DNA of 64,000 nt. It comes from Epinephelus fuscoguttatus (taxonomy: Eukaryota; Chordata; Actinopteri; Perciformes; Serranidae). The DNA is taken from contig NC_064772.1 of assembly GCF_011397635.1 (NCBI RefSeq), forward strand, positions 15,887,035 to 15,951,034, written 5' to 3'. The notes beneath the pieces are model-generated. The model worked only from the letters and a program-made list of their open reading frames with translations, had not been told where the DNA came from and did not search any database. The translations under genes were made by a program, and so were the position numbers. Shown one piece after another: positions 1 to 9,818 of this stretch; position 1 is the first letter of the stretch, and the number at the start of each line of letters is the position of its first letter.

Positions 1-620
1 TGTTTGTTTTGTCTAATATATTGACTGAGAGGTTCTATAAAGAGAGCAAAGAGAAGTGGAGAACAGGGACAACCCTGCCTACACGAATGCTCCAAAATAA
101 AGGGATTGGAGAGACTGCCATTTCTTTTGATTCTTGCTGTTGGGTTACTGTATATAGCTTTGAAAGCCTCAATAAGAGTATGATGAAAACTTGTGTCCTG
201 TTTCGTTGTATATGCCACATATATGTAATGTTCTCCCCAGGCTGTCTTGGGTCTGTCTCTGGTGGATAAATCCAGTCTGGTCCAAATAGATAAGAGATGG
301 CAAGTGTCTTTCAGTTCTCCGAGCCAATATTGACATGAAAATTTTATAGTCCAAATTCAACACCGAGATGGGCCGGTATTGTTTACAATCTAATGAGTCT
401 TTCCTTCTTTAGGTATTACTGAAATTATGGCTTCCTTCCGTGAGGGAGGGATCTCTCCCTTTTTGAGTGCCCCATTACATATCTGGCAGAGTTTTCGAGT
501 TAACTGTTCCTTGAAGGATTTGTACCATTTGGCTGTAAAGCCATCTGGGTCTGGACTCTTATATAGTTTTAGTCTTGATAGTCTTTGCTACCTTGACTTC
601 TATTTCAGTGATATCTGATA
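1..620 (-). mobile_element. L1/Tx1-like LINE reverse transcriptase fragment
   Basis: Read on the minus strand with a few frameshifts, this stretch shows the reverse transcriptase core of an L1-clade LINE: SPGPDGF-like block near 540-560, the YRPISVLNLDYKIF block near 350-385, DQTGFIHQRQTQD near 250-290, and a RQGCP.SPLLFALFIEPL block near 20-90. Frameshifts and stops make it a dead copy. It runs off the left edge of the window. Orientation is opposite to the LINE tail that follows at about 830-1480. Confidence 0.85.
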
Positions 621-829
621 CTCATTCTTAAGGCAAAGGGTCATCATCTGTTGTAACAATCATCATCCAAGAGTAATGACATTCAATACAGAGCCCTTCA
701 CCATGGGTAAAAATAGTTTATGTTGTAGCAGACTTGCTAGGACTTTAAACTGTGCTCCAGCATAACAGAATTTATATTATGTGTTTTGATATAGCATTAA
801 CACTGACATTGGCATTTAAATCAGACACT

Positions 830-1480
830 CCAAAACGAAACTTCAGAATCAGTGTCTCCCTTATGAAATAGATGTGGCAGTGCTGAAGGCTCACTCTCAC
901 ACCTGTTCTGGCAGTGTCCGGTCCTCAGCAATTTTTGTGTGACATATTTAATTGGTTCTCTAAACAATATAAAATAAATATTCAACCAGATTGCAATCTG
1001 GCAATATTAGGCTCTTCAGACAGGACAACCTCCTTGTTTGAAGAGGTGGCTCAATGAAATGGTTTCTATTGCTAGGATGGAACAGAATCGCTTTAGCAAG
1101 CAGAATTCCCAAAACTATTAACAGAAGATGTGGAAGCCATTTTTGGCAGTACTTGATGAGACCTAAATGTACATCTTGTGAGCCATGCTGCTATTTTTTT
1201 CTGCTTAAACGTTGCCCTATCCTGATACGAAGTATTCTGATATTTGTCCTCCCATGTTTCTTTTTGTTTGTTTGCTGGTTTTCTTTTTGTTTTTTGTTTC
1301 TCACACCCCTGACGATACTGCAGACTGGAATTTTTCAGATTGTAGGCCTATTTGGTTGCTCTATGAATCCTCTGTCCTTTTTTCTTCTTTGATGCAACAG
1401 TGTCAGGTGCTGAATGTCCATTATATATGTATTCTTTGTATTATGAATGAGTTAAAAATAAAATTATAACAAAACAAAAA
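830..1480 (+). mobile_element. L1-like LINE 3' end with poly(A)-like tail
   Basis: The plus strand carries the C-terminal end of an L1-type ORF2 (a RWLNEMVSIARMEQNRF block near 1045-1105, then a WKPFLAVL block near 1130-1160), with several frameshifts. A short AT-rich 3' UTR and an A-rich tail near 1455-1485 follow. It is non-functional. Together with the minus-strand RT fragment to its left it may be one element inverted at its 5' end during insertion. Confidence 0.7.
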
Positions 1481-1659
1481 AAATCAGATATTTTAAACAC
1501 ATTTTGAAAATCTCCCACCAGAGGTTCAGCATGGGCAGCACTTAATATGCACTTGCACCATTGCACACGTCGGGGTTACTGTCATGACTGTCAAGAAACT
1601 GTGTTTGACACACAATTTTCAATGGTAAGCAAAGGTGTTGAGGTTATGCTGATCACATT

Positions 1660-1905
1660 TGGTGACTAATAAAAGGTTTAGAGCCCAAATACCTTTCTGA
1701 CCTTCTGCTACACTGTGAACCACTGAGACCTCTCAGATCATCTGACAGGTCTACTTTATGTCCACAGAGCAAGACTATACATGGGGAAGCAGTGTTTAGT
1801 TTTTATGCACAACATATCTGGAATAAACTTCCAGAAAACTACAGGTCTGCTGCAAGATTTTTCTCTTTGCTGCTGCCTTTTATTAAATCATATCAATAAT
1901 TATTC
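1660..1905 (+). mobile_element. LINE-2/CR1-clade ORF2 C-terminal fragment
   Basis: The plus strand encodes, with frameshifts, the typical tail of L2-type elements: a PLRSSD-like segment near 1725-1745, then an F-x-x-x-x-x-IW(N)-x-LPEN-like segment near 1800-1840 and an LFAAAFY-like end near 1865-1890. No intact reading frame remains. This is an ordinary degraded retrotransposon. Confidence 0.55.
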
Positions 1906-3639
1906 ATTATCTGTAACTGTAACTTTTATTTTCACTTTTTTTATTTTCACCTTTTTTTTTTATACCTCTCTTAGTATTTTTTTTTTTAACTTGTTTTTAT
2001 TTTCCATCCCCTAGCTCTATACAACTTGCCTTGTCTTGCTTAGAGAAAACAGCAGTATTAGGGTGACATCTTGTGGCGCCTTGTTGCAGTTGCAGTCATT
2101 TCTTTTATTTCCAACCAATGCGAGTTCCTCCTCGGCACCAAACAGCAGTTCAGCAATTTCCAGTTTTTTAGACATCCCAGTTGTTGTAAAATGAACACAG
2201 ACAAAATTTTGAATGACAAAGAAGCGTTCTCTTCAAACATTCAAATATTTTTATGTATACCTCGTATTAACCTTCCATCTCGGGTTACTTAATGTCTCAC
2301 AGTGTCAGCATTTCCTTCTTTAATTTGGTTCCAAACACTTGATAAAAAGAGTTAGTTTACACTTAAGAAGCTGATTGATTCATTTCTTATGACAACAATC
2401 ATCTAAAAAAACACACATGTAACAGATATAGGACAACAAATCATATTGGTAGGTGCTGGTACATAAAACAGGCATTGCTTGGGACAAACAGTGTAACAGA
2501 AAAAAGGACAAAAAAGATACATAAAACAAATAAAATAAATTCCATCAAGCTTTAGTGTTTGGTAGAAACAGAGCTTACTTCCAAACTCAGCAATACCAAA
2601 TACAGCAATCATGGTGATGAGATGCAGTGCAGGCCAATCCGCTGCCACGGGAATAGAAGTCAGAAAAAACACTGAGAATGTACCTAGGACATTGAATCCT
2701 GAATCCCTCCCAGTGTTACACCCTAGTCTGGCTCTCTGGTGTAGGAGAGGTTATTACCCTATTTCACATGGAAATACTTCACTCTGTTCATAAGTCTACA
2801 TGACAGGCCTTGCAGTGCTGCTAGTCTACTTAAGTGATTATGCCAAAGATTAATTGAGGAGTTTATGCCCCAGTATCAGTGCAGGCTGAACTCATTCTGC
2901 ATCGAGAGACTAAAGGTCCTTGAGGAGCAACAGGTCCCTAAGAATAAACAGACTTTGGGAGAAAGGCACATTGCACCTGATGATTTTCATGAATCTCAGA
3001 CAAGAAGTCTTGTATTTAAGCCCAGCTTCGCAACATATGAGTCAATGAACCCTCTTCATTTTGGCATCTCCAGTGTTCTGGGGTTTGTTTTACCTTAACT
3101 CTGTATAGCCCCCCGGACATCTATCTGAAGTTAAGTAGGATCCTAGTCCATTCCCTCTCAGTGAATGACACATTTAAGTCCATCTCCCAGGTCAGACCAA
3201 GGAAGAAGGTGCTTTTGTCTGAGCACTTTAGAAGCACTAAATAATAGAGCAAGGCCTCGTGCCCTTTACCAAAGACCCCCCTTATCTGTGTAAGGAAGCT
3301 TGCAGAGGTGGGAGGGGTTGAGAGAGATCTGAAGGTATTCCAGAGGAATGGTGATTAACCTATGCAGAGTTTAGGGTTGAGCCATATGGAGGCTGCAGTG
3401 TGGAGGACAGGTCTGAATATGAACACAAAGCCATCCTCTTCCAACCCATTGTATGTGTTCAAGGATGGGATGGGTTGATGCCTCAGATAAAAGCTTGGTG
3501 TTAATGTCATGTATTGGAAAAAGCGGGCTACAGAGACATGAATGAACTCAAAACAATGAAAACATGGAAACTGAGTTGTAGCCAGTTAGCCAACGTTATT
3601 CTTTTTTACTTCCCCATTTTTTTCTGGAAGCAAATCTCG
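1906..3639. other. Intergenic, no gene recognised
   Basis: AT-rich DNA with T-rich runs near 1930-2000. Short open frames here (60-90 codons) lack splice context, codon bias or any motif I recognise. I see no RNA gene. Confidence 0.5.
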
Positions 3640-3790
3640 ACAACTACCAGTGCTCCTTACCAAGATACTTGCATTACAGTAAAACTGTTTAAAGTTACTT
3701 GTAAGTCATAACCCAGTAAATACAAAGAGAGAAAAAAAACTTTTATTGATTCCACATTACATAGTGGCAGGTTTATTGTCCTCACTCTCG
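3640..3790 (-). repeat. Relic 3' flank of a lectin unit (unit 1)
   Basis: The segment matches, with scattered differences, the DNA just downstream of lectin copy A (about 5680-5830) and a third copy at about 7840-8040. All three share a block around 'cataacccagt.a.tacaaag', and the first two an AATAAA signal on the minus strand (here near 3744-3750). No lectin coding exon follows, so this is a decayed or replaced tandem unit. The spacing of the three flanks is about 2.1 kb. Confidence 0.7.
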
Positions 3791-3865
3791 ACTCCCGACC
3801 TTATGTATGCTTAATCTTTGTCAGACTATAGCCGACAGGTTCAGAGATTGCTTGGTCAGTGGACC

Positions 3866-3934
3866 TCAGTGATAGATGCTGACGCACTGAGACACACACT
3901 GGGCCGCCTTATCATCCGACACGTTTAGCAGCTG
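3866..3934 (-). CDS. Candidate terminal coding exon, product unknown
   Basis: Directly after a pyrimidine-rich stretch ending in TTTACAG, the minus strand reads 22 codons and a TGA stop: QLLNVSDDKAAQCVSQCVSI then YH. The segment is clearly more GC-rich than its surroundings and uses codons like a real exon. It starts in phase 0, matching the phase-0 donor of the exon at 4397-4469, giving a 462-nt intron. I do not recognise the protein. It could be the 3' end of a host gene or of a retained fragment of one; further 5' exons were not found. Confidence 0.4.
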   Translation of the reverse strand, partial: QLLNVSDDKAAQCVSQCVSIYH

Positions 3935-4396
3935 CTGTAAAGAAGGAGAATGACAGAATGTTCGTGTCCTATGTAAAACCCAATGTATGAAACCAAAACT
4001 CAACAATGAGTTATTTTGACAATGTAGCATTTTATGATTTCATGTTATGTATGTTCTGGAATCACATATCAATGTACTGCCTACTACAAACTTAGTATGT
4101 TTGTACTGCCTACTGCTTACTAAATGAATAAGTAGGCCTATGCCTTTGCCAACAGAAAACAGAAGTTTACTGAACAGTTCTGAGGGGCGGGATGACCTGG
4201 CCAGCAGCTCTCACATCTTGGAAAACATCTCAGTATTCTTGCAGTGGCGTTATTCCAAGAAACAATGTCTAGTAAGAACCAGCAGTCAGGAACGCTAGTA
4301 AACTTACATTGCGTATCCAATGCATGATTTGAAGGTGCCGTGCAGTGCTAATTCTCTAAATATAATGTGATAATCAATCACAAAGATTAAACTCAC

Positions 4397-4469
4397 CATC
4401 TCAACATTTTTCACCGGCCGCAGGTGAAAGCTCTTCATGTGACATAAGCTGACAGCAGCCAGGTCAAAG
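4397..4469 (-). CDS. Candidate internal coding exon, product unknown
   Basis: The minus strand has an acceptor (TATTTTAG), one leading base, 24 open codons (FDLAAVSLCHMKSFHLRPVK, then NVEM) and a consensus GTGAGT donor. The frame joins in phase 0 to the stop-containing exon at 3866-3934. Both exons lie where the coding exons of lectin unit 1 would be expected, yet they show no resemblance to the lectin. Function is unknown. A chance splice-like arrangement remains possible. Confidence 0.4.
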
Positions 4470-4599
4470 CTAAAATATTATTAGTTCTTAAAATGTTCTA
4501 TCTGATAAGAGCCACAGGCAGGCCTTCACACATGCACACAAAAAATGCCTTGACAACAGGGCACTTGGATATCAAGGGGCAATGGGGCAGGTGTTCAAA

Positions 4600-5300
4600 C
4601 ACAATAGGGATGACTAGTACACAGAGGTCTGTTGGTCATAATGAGGTTTTTGAATTTCTCATGTTTATTTTACATTAGCATTCATGCAAACAAAGACATT
4701 ATGACTCTGTCTGCCCCTGTTGCTCTGGTAAAACAACAGAGACCCTCTCAGGCCCATGCTGATCCTTTACCTGCCTATGTTAATAAACTCAGAGTGCCCA
4801 TACTGCTGCCAGTCCTTTCAAAATGAACTCATTTTAGCTAGAGAAGAAAATATCTAAACTTAATCTACATTAAGTGACTATCTAGAATAAATCAAACACT
4901 TAAAACAAATAATAAACAGCTCCAACATGGTTCGTGACTGTGGAAGAAAACTGGAGAAGATCCACTCTTCTCCACACAGGGGAGCCATAAAACAGCGAGA
5001 TGGTTGATATCAGTGTATTCATATAAAGCAGTTAAACTGAAGAGGCTCATAAAACATCTCCACTGTGAACGTCTGACTCTTGCACAGTTACAGTAAGTTA
5101 TATAATTCTAATTATATATTTGATAAACAAACAGCTTCTGTTAGTCCTTCCTTATATGGTTGGTACAGATGTTGGTTCAACTGACTGCAACAACATTTTC
5201 CATGATACATGATTTCATCAGATATATGTATTTTTTGCACAAGCGATGAATGAATGTCTGTCTAAAGTGCAGATAGCAGGAACTGAACTTCTGACCTTCT
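4600..5300. repeat. Duplicated upstream flank, unit 1
   Basis: The block is clearly homologous to 6985-7650, sharing for instance the 'ggttgatatcagtgt.ttcatataaagcag' segment, the 'gctccaacatggttc' segment and the 'gttggttcaactgactgcaaca' segment. In unit 2 it lies upstream of lectin copy A, so it marks the 5' flank of a tandem lectin unit. No coding potential seen. Confidence 0.7.
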
Positions 5301-5373
5301 TTTCTTATGTTTTTATTTTATTAAAATGTTTTTAAATCCTATTTTGTATTAAGGAGATAAGATTAAGAGTGAT

Positions 5374-5556
5374 TTTTTTTTTTTTAAAGATGTTTTTTGG
5401 GCATTTTTGCCTTAAAGGATAGGACAGCCAAGTGTGGGGGGAGGAGAGAGAGGGGGATGACATGCAGCAAAGGGCCATGGGCTGGACTTGAACCTGGGCC
5501 GCTGCAGCAACAGCCTTGTAGGGGTGCCTGCTCTACCACTAAGCCACCGACGCCCC
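5374..5556 (-). mobile_element. tRNA-derived SINE with 15-bp target duplication
   Basis: Member of the same family as 12728-12920 and 19912-20090, inserted in minus orientation. The tRNA-like head (box A-like TGGCTTAGTGGTAGAGC, box B-like GGTTCAAGTCC) lies at the right, and the A-rich tail is seen as a T run at the left. The 15-bp direct repeat AAGATTAAGAGTGAT flanks it at 5359-5373 and 5557-5571. Confidence 0.85.
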
Positions 5557-5795
5557 AAGATTAAGAGTGATATTTAAGCATAAAGCTACTAGTTGTGTTT
5601 CAGTGAAGTGCAGTCATGTGTTTTGACTTCCGACATGTTTTACTTCTTTATTCCTCTTCTACTTCCCCTTTTTCTTCCCCAACAACTTCTAGTACTCCTA
5701 CTGACGATATTAGAACCGTTATAGATAACTATGAAGTCATAACCCAGTGAGTACAAAGAGAAGAGAAACACAATTATACATTTTAAAAATGTGCT

Positions 5796-5801
5796 TTTAT
5801 T
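5796..5801 (-). terminator. Polyadenylation signal of lectin copy A
   Basis: AATAAA on the minus strand, 116 nt past the stop codon. The same signal stands at the equivalent place downstream of copies B and C. Confidence 0.6.
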
Positions 5802-5916
5802 TGATTCCAGATTACATGGCAGGCAGGTTTACTGTAAAATTCATGCTGACATCCAAAGATGACTTTCACTTGCAAAGCATTCAATATTTAAAAACTTTGA
5901 CATGTCATGATTTACA

Positions 5917-6483
5917 TCATTTTGTGCCTTTGGAGTTAGCAGAGCTCCAGACTTCTTTAGATTCCCTAAGCAACACCAGTTGGCCGTCATCAGTCAGTTG
6001 AACGTGGCAGTTGCACTCACACTTGCTGCCAAACCTGCCTTGTCCAACAAAATATGTGTTTGTATGCCACCTGGGAGTGTCATCCTGGTTGTACATGACC
6101 AGGTTGCTGTCAGCCTGCATGGACAGGCGGACAACATCTGATCCTGCAGTGTCTGATTCCCACACAGTCTTCCAGCCACAGATGACAAAGTTACCATCCT
6201 CCTGCAGGCAGAAAGGGGAGACATCGGGCAGTTATTAGAATGTGCATTTCCAAAAAAGAAATATACACATAAACAACACACTCTCTTAGAAAATAGGAAT
6301 AATCGCTTTCTTTCATATTTGATTTTAGAAAGGCTGGTAAATAATGTTTGATTTTTATGAACTTCCGGACTGCAAAAAATCTGGTTCCCTCACCTTTAAA
6401 ATAGCCTTCCACTCCCCGTTGTTGGACATCAGGTATTCACCCTTACGGAGGTGTTCATTTTTGAACAGCTGGTTCTTACTCAT
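5917..6483 (-). CDS. B-type (bulb-type) mannose-binding lectin, copy A
   Basis: Coding exons 6394-6483 (30 codons, start ATG) and 5917-6201 (94 codons plus stop) give a 124-aa protein; the donor is GTGAGG, the acceptor CTGCAG, phase 0. It belongs to the bulb-type lectin family known in fish as pufflectin-like mucus lectins, which bind mannose through QxDxNxVxY motifs; there is no signal peptide, as is usual for these. The central motif QADSNLVMY is intact. The first motif, formed across the exon junction, reads KEDGNFVIC, so its Gln and Tyr are lost. The third (QLTDDGQLVLL) is degenerate. Relative to copies B and C it has an 8-residue longer loop (YFVGQGRFGSKCECNC region). Likely role: mucosal recognition of mannose glycans, inferred from family. 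Confidence 0.88.
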
Positions 6484-6609
6484 GATTCTGAAACAAACAA
6501 TCAAAAAAGTAATGTTTTATCTGGCTAAGACACTGCAAATGCATTATCACCACATTTTGGCATTTCATTTGCAAATCAATTGGTCAATATAGAAGTATAG
6601 AGTACTTAC

Positions 6610-6662
6610 CACCTTGAATGTGACACCAGTCAGTCTGTGCACACAAGTGAAGGAGGTGAAAT
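6610..6662 (-). other. 5' untranslated exon of lectin copy A
   Basis: A GTAAGT donor sits at 6604-6609, and a TATA box lies about 25-30 nt upstream of the inferred transcription start. Copies B and C show the same arrangement (donors at 12353-12358 and 23202-23207). The 5' boundary is approximate. Confidence 0.55.
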
Positions 6663-6682
6663 TTACAGCTGGTCACAGCATC

Positions 6683-6688
6683 TTTATA
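6683..6688 (-). promoter_or_regulatory. TATA box of lectin copy A
   Basis: TATAAA on the minus strand, in the context GATATAAAGATG, immediately upstream of the untranslated first exon. Position and context match the TATATAAAA boxes of the other two lectins. Confidence 0.6.
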
Positions 6689-6984
6689 TCATCTGGGCTG
6701 GAGGTGGGCAAGTGAGCAAGAGGAGTGCCATGCCTACCTATTTTTGCATAGATGTCAGCTATTACATGGTGCTATGTAAATGGTAAACTAAGTCATATAT
6801 TTGAATATGTTCAATAAACTGAAGAAAATGAGGAAACATGTTTTATACATATGAAATTATCTTTGAGTCAACAATAAAATGCTTAATCATGTACAGCTGA
6901 TGGATTTCATATGGTGTGTGGTGGCTATTTGTATGTAATCAAACCCAAATGTGACACAAACTTAAAAACCAAAAGCCACTTCTG

Positions 6985-7650
6985 CAACATAGGGATGAAT
7001 AGTACACAGAAGTCTAATGTCTATGACGAGGTTTCTGAACTTCGCATGTTTATTTAACCTTAGCATTCACACAAACAGAGAAACTATGGCTCCCTTTGCC
7101 TCTGTTGCTCTGGCAAACAATAAAAATAATATAGACGCTCCCTGGTACATGCTGATCCTAAATCTGCCTATGTACACAAACCCATACTGCTGCCCAGTCC
7201 TTTCTACATAAAGTGACTGCCTAGAATAAATCAAATACTTAAAAAATAATAATAAACAGCTCCAACATGGTTCATGAAGAAGAAAGCTGGAGAGGGTACA
7301 TTCTATCTCCACACAGAGGAGCCATAAAACAGCGAGACGGTTGATATCAGTGTCTTCATATAAAGCAGCTCCACAGAAGAGGCTCATAAAACTCTCTCAT
7401 AAGGCAAAATATGCTGCAGATACAGTGACATAATTATAATTATACATGTGATAATCAAACAGCTTCTGTTAGTCCTTTTTTATACGGTTGGTATAGATGT
7501 TGGTTCAACTGACTGCAACAAGTACATTTTTCTATGACACATGAGTTAATCAGATATATGTATTTTTTGCATAAGAGATGAATGAATGTCTGTGTCTAAA
7601 GCACAGATGGCAGGAACTGAACTTTTGACCTGAAGGCAAACTCAAACCCC
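6985..7650. repeat. Duplicated upstream flank, unit 2
   Basis: Second copy of the block at 4600-5300, about 2.4 kb away, lying upstream of lectin copy A. Together with the repeated 3' flanks it defines a tandem unit of roughly 2.1-2.4 kb. Confidence 0.7.
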
Positions 7651-7839
7651 CTCTGGTGACAATACCAACTTATTTTTTTTCTGCTTTTCCATTTTCTGAA
7701 GTCCTATTCTGTTTTAATGAGCTAAGAGAAAGACTGATATGCAAACTTTAAGCTACTACTTTTGTTTCAGTGAAGTGTGCTCATGTTCTCTGATTTACTT
7801 GTTTTTTCTAGTTTCCCGAGTTTTCCGAGCTCAATCCCA

Positions 7840-8040
7840 ACAACTGGCTGTAATATTTACCAAGATATTTGCATTACAGTAGAATTGTTTAAGATAAGTA
7901 ATACGTCATGACCCAATAAGTACAAAGTGAAAAAACAACACATTTATATATTGTTTTTAAAATTTAGATTACATAGCAGATTTATAGTTGTTCACGCTGA
8001 CATCCAAAGACGACTTTGATTTGCAGAGTATTATATTAGA
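7840..8040 (-). repeat. Relic 3' flank of a lectin unit (unit 3)
   Basis: Homologous to the flank downstream of copy A (shared 'gctgacatccaaaga.gacttt' block near 8000 and 5850). Similarity stops near 8040, before any lectin exon, and a DNA-transposon remnant starts at 8130. The coding part of this unit is gone. Confidence 0.65.
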
Positions 8041-8129
8041 AGATAACGCAGCTCATCACGACAATGACCTCACAAGATATGCCTTCATTTAACTTTGTTG
8101 AAGGTAAAGGCTTCAGGTAGTTAATGGAA

Positions 8130-8580
8130 TACACTGATCAGCCAAAACATTAATACCTCTAACAGATGACATGAACAATACTGACCATCTTGTTACAATG
8201 CCAAGCTCTGCTGCGAAACCTTTGGTCCTGGCATTCATGTAGATGCCACTTGAAGTGCTTCACTAATCCAAAATACCGCTGCGGACCAAGTCCCCCTCCC
8301 CCATGGCAATAACACTCCTTGATGGCAGTGCCTGCCCTCCAGCAGAACATGCACCATGCCTCACTACAAATGAATGCTCAGAAATGGCCCAAGGACCATG
8401 ACAAAGAGTCAAGGCATCAACCTGGCCTCCAAATTTCCCAGATCCCAATCTGATCGAGCATCTGTAGGACATGCCACAACCCCACCTTACGGCCGACATG
8501 TCTCAAAGGATCCACCGCCAATGCCCCAGTGCTAGACTCCACAGGACACCCCCAGGGGCCCTGTGTCCATGCCTTGACAT
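8130..8580 (+). mobile_element. DNA transposon remnant (Tc1/mariner-like)
   Basis: It begins with the teleost repeat terminus TACACTGATCAGCC and contains a degraded coding trace near 8425-8465 reading WPPNFPDPNLIEHL, a decayed form of the WPPNSPDLNPIEHLW signature near the DDE catalytic end of Tc1/mariner transposases. Stops and deletions make it inactive. Its right end is cut off by the repeat that follows. Confidence 0.55.
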
Positions 8581-8746
8581 CTCAGAGGAGAGCAAGAGAC
8601 CTCTGCTGATAATTCAGGTACTGGTAAAAACCCCCTGAACAATGAACACTAACGGAAATCTAACCAGGAGAAGTTTCAGCTGGTTGCAATCCCCAGCACT
8701 ACATGCCACTTAATCGCCCCCTTAATCCTACACATTGTTCCTTTAA
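8581..8746 (+). mobile_element. TTAA-type MITE, right-end fragment
   Basis: The right half of a MITE also present at 51835-52055, with a terminal sequence like that of the full element at 29513-29838: an 'aggagaagttt.ag.t.gttgcaat' block, then 'atcctacaca.tg...cctttaa'. No coding capacity. Confidence 0.55.
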
Positions 8747-9400
8747 AGAGAAACATACAGATAGATGACACTCCCATACTACACCCTTCCTCCAAATGCA
8801 GTTCATGCTCACAGCTGACCTTACAGTGAAAAGTAAGCTCTGGTGTCTTCACCACTGCCTGGGCCCAGCAGCAAAATATCAAGATTCTACACTTGTAACT
8901 GGATGGAAAAAACTAAGGCCAAACAGAGAGCCAACTTTCCCCTCCCTCTGACCTCAAAGCAATGTCTGATGAAAATACACGCATCTTCCTCTCATCAGAG
9001 TACAAAGTGAAACTCTGCTTCCCAGTATGATACAGAGTGGAAAGTATGATGTTAAATATAGGGTATGATGAGTTTTGGTCTGTAACAGGTCTACACACAA
9101 CACATTTTAACACCATAAATTCTATTTTGGCAGTGAATTCAACATATTTTTAAGGTCGGCTACACCCCAGACATTTGACAACATCTGTTTCAGTCACTAC
9201 AGACACAGAAGATAAGAAGACAAGACACGAGAGGCAATTCCTATCAACAAAAGTCTTGGAGCTGTTTTCTATCTTGTTTACCAGGGCTTCGCTTCAAATT
9301 GCACTGCCAATCAGTGCTTAATAGTTACTGTGAAAACAAAGTGGCATGAAGAGACAGATGTAGTTTTGGAGACACTGTAGACATAAAATGAATATTTCTC
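8747..9400. repeat. Duplicated intergenic block, first copy
   Basis: Homologous to 15465-15729 continued at 18005-18350, i.e. the same block split by a 2.3-kb transposon insertion in the second copy. Shared landmarks are 'cctccaaat.cagt' near 8790 and 15500, and 'ttggcagtgaattcaaca' near 9127 and 18118. It shows that the lectin duplication carried several kilobases of flank. Confidence 0.7.
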
Positions 9401-9599
9401 CTTAACATTTGATCAGCACCAAAGGGTCACACTATTTTTTTTATTTCCTTAATGGAAATCACAACAAAAGTACAAATCGGCTGAAGTCAGAAAGAAGCTC
9501 ATTTAGGAAAATACATCTTTCAGTGGGAAATTAATCTCTCAAGACAGATTCTGCAGTTTACATTGTAGGAAAGGAAGATTTTTTTTTTTTTTTTTTTTT

Positions 9600-9818
9600 A
9601 CAGATGGATTTCCAGATTGATGGGAAATTGACTTGTGTGCCACCTGCTACTCAGCTTTAACACCCACACACTGATGGAACAGCCACCAGGAGCAATTTGG
9701 GGATCAGTATCTTGCTCAAGGGTACTGCAACATGTGGACAGGAGGAGCCGGGGATTGAAGCACTGATCTTTCGATTAGAGGACGACCTGCTCTACCTCCT
9801 GAGCTGCAGCCACCCACA
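9600..9818 (-). mobile_element. Second SINE-type repeat, tRNA-like head
   Basis: On the minus strand the right end reads like a tRNA promoter region: GGCTGCAGCTCAGGAGGTAG (box A-like) and, about 30 nt later, GTGCTTCAATCC (box B-like). A T run at 9581-9600 is its A-rich tail. This is a different family from the 5374 type. Confidence 0.5.

Noticed and set aside
4138-4320. 60-codon minus-strand frame as a third orphan exon
   Set aside because: Codon content is not coding-like and there are no splice sites compatible with the exons at 3866-3934 and 4397-4469.
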